A DNA stretch of 13,900 bases, from contig SOIY01000038.1 of NCBI GenBank assembly GCA_004376785.1, positions 1-13,900 on the forward strand, written 5' to 3'. The position numbers and the translations under genes are program-made. Numbering within the stretch: position 1 is the first letter of the stretch; every line of letters begins with the position of its first letter. The DNA is from Candidatus Stahliibacteriota bacterium (GTDB lineage: Bacteria; Hydrothermota; Tepidihabitantia; SM23-42). The notes under the pieces were generated by a model that was not told the origin of the DNA, searched no databases, and was given only the letters and a program-made list of their open reading frames with translations. Shown here piece by piece: positions 13,891 through 13,900 of this stretch.

Positions 13891-13900
13891 ATTGGTAAAA

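Overview
The window looks like chromosomal DNA from an AT-rich, anaerobic, diderm bacterium, probably an uncultivated lineage. The diderm reading comes from a SurA-type periplasmic chaperone and two lipobox-bearing lipoproteins. The anaerobic reading comes from a complete four-subunit 2-oxoacid:ferredoxin oxidoreductase and a butyrate-kinase-family enzyme. I cannot fix the phylum from sequence alone; the gene mix resembles candidate phyla such as WOR-3. No mobile elements, CRISPR arrays, tRNAs or rRNAs are visible, and the genes are densely packed.

Layout. (1) 1-3401, minus strand: an operon of three tandem parvulin-type prolyl isomerases, namely two lipoproteins followed by a two-domain SurA-like protein. 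(2) 3402-3471: a 70-bp divergent promoter region. (3) 3472-4623: an AI-2E/PerM family membrane protein. (4) 4740-7575: korD-korA-korB-korC, an oxidoreductase that converts a 2-oxoacid plus CoA to an acyl-CoA while reducing ferredoxin. korB and korC are separated by 143 bp that hold two consecutive bulged hairpins. (5) 7605-11251: a small nucleotidyltransferase-fold protein overlapping, by ATGA, a 971-residue protein with two nucleotidyltransferase-like regions whose C-terminal half resembles GlnE. (6) 11300-11686: a small conserved protein of the Minf_1886 type. (7) 11704-12531, minus strand: an exported TPR-like protein. (8) 12817-13890: a butyrate-kinase-family enzyme behind a roughly 118-nt leader.

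The most striking cross-window pattern is in the promoters. Five transcription units (the prolyl isomerase operon, the AI-2E gene, korD, the Minf_1886 gene and the TPR gene) share TTGACT (once TTGATT), a 16-bp spacer and a TATAAT-like -10. In each, that -10 ends only 5-7 bp before the ATG, and no Shine-Dalgarno sequence is present. These genes are therefore predicted to be transcribed as leaderless mRNAs. In contrast, several operon-internal genes (the second prolyl isomerase, korB, korC, the GlnE-like gene) and the leadered kinase gene have purine-rich Shine-Dalgarno sites. The pattern corrects the start of korD (to 4740) and of the Minf_1886 gene (to 11300).

Functionally, the Kor complex and the kinase could form part of an energy-conserving 2-oxoacid or amino-acid fermentation route (2-oxoacid to acyl-CoA to acyl-phosphate to acid plus ATP). 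The phosphotransacylase that would link them is not in the window. The two nucleotidyltransferase-type genes form the least explained unit.
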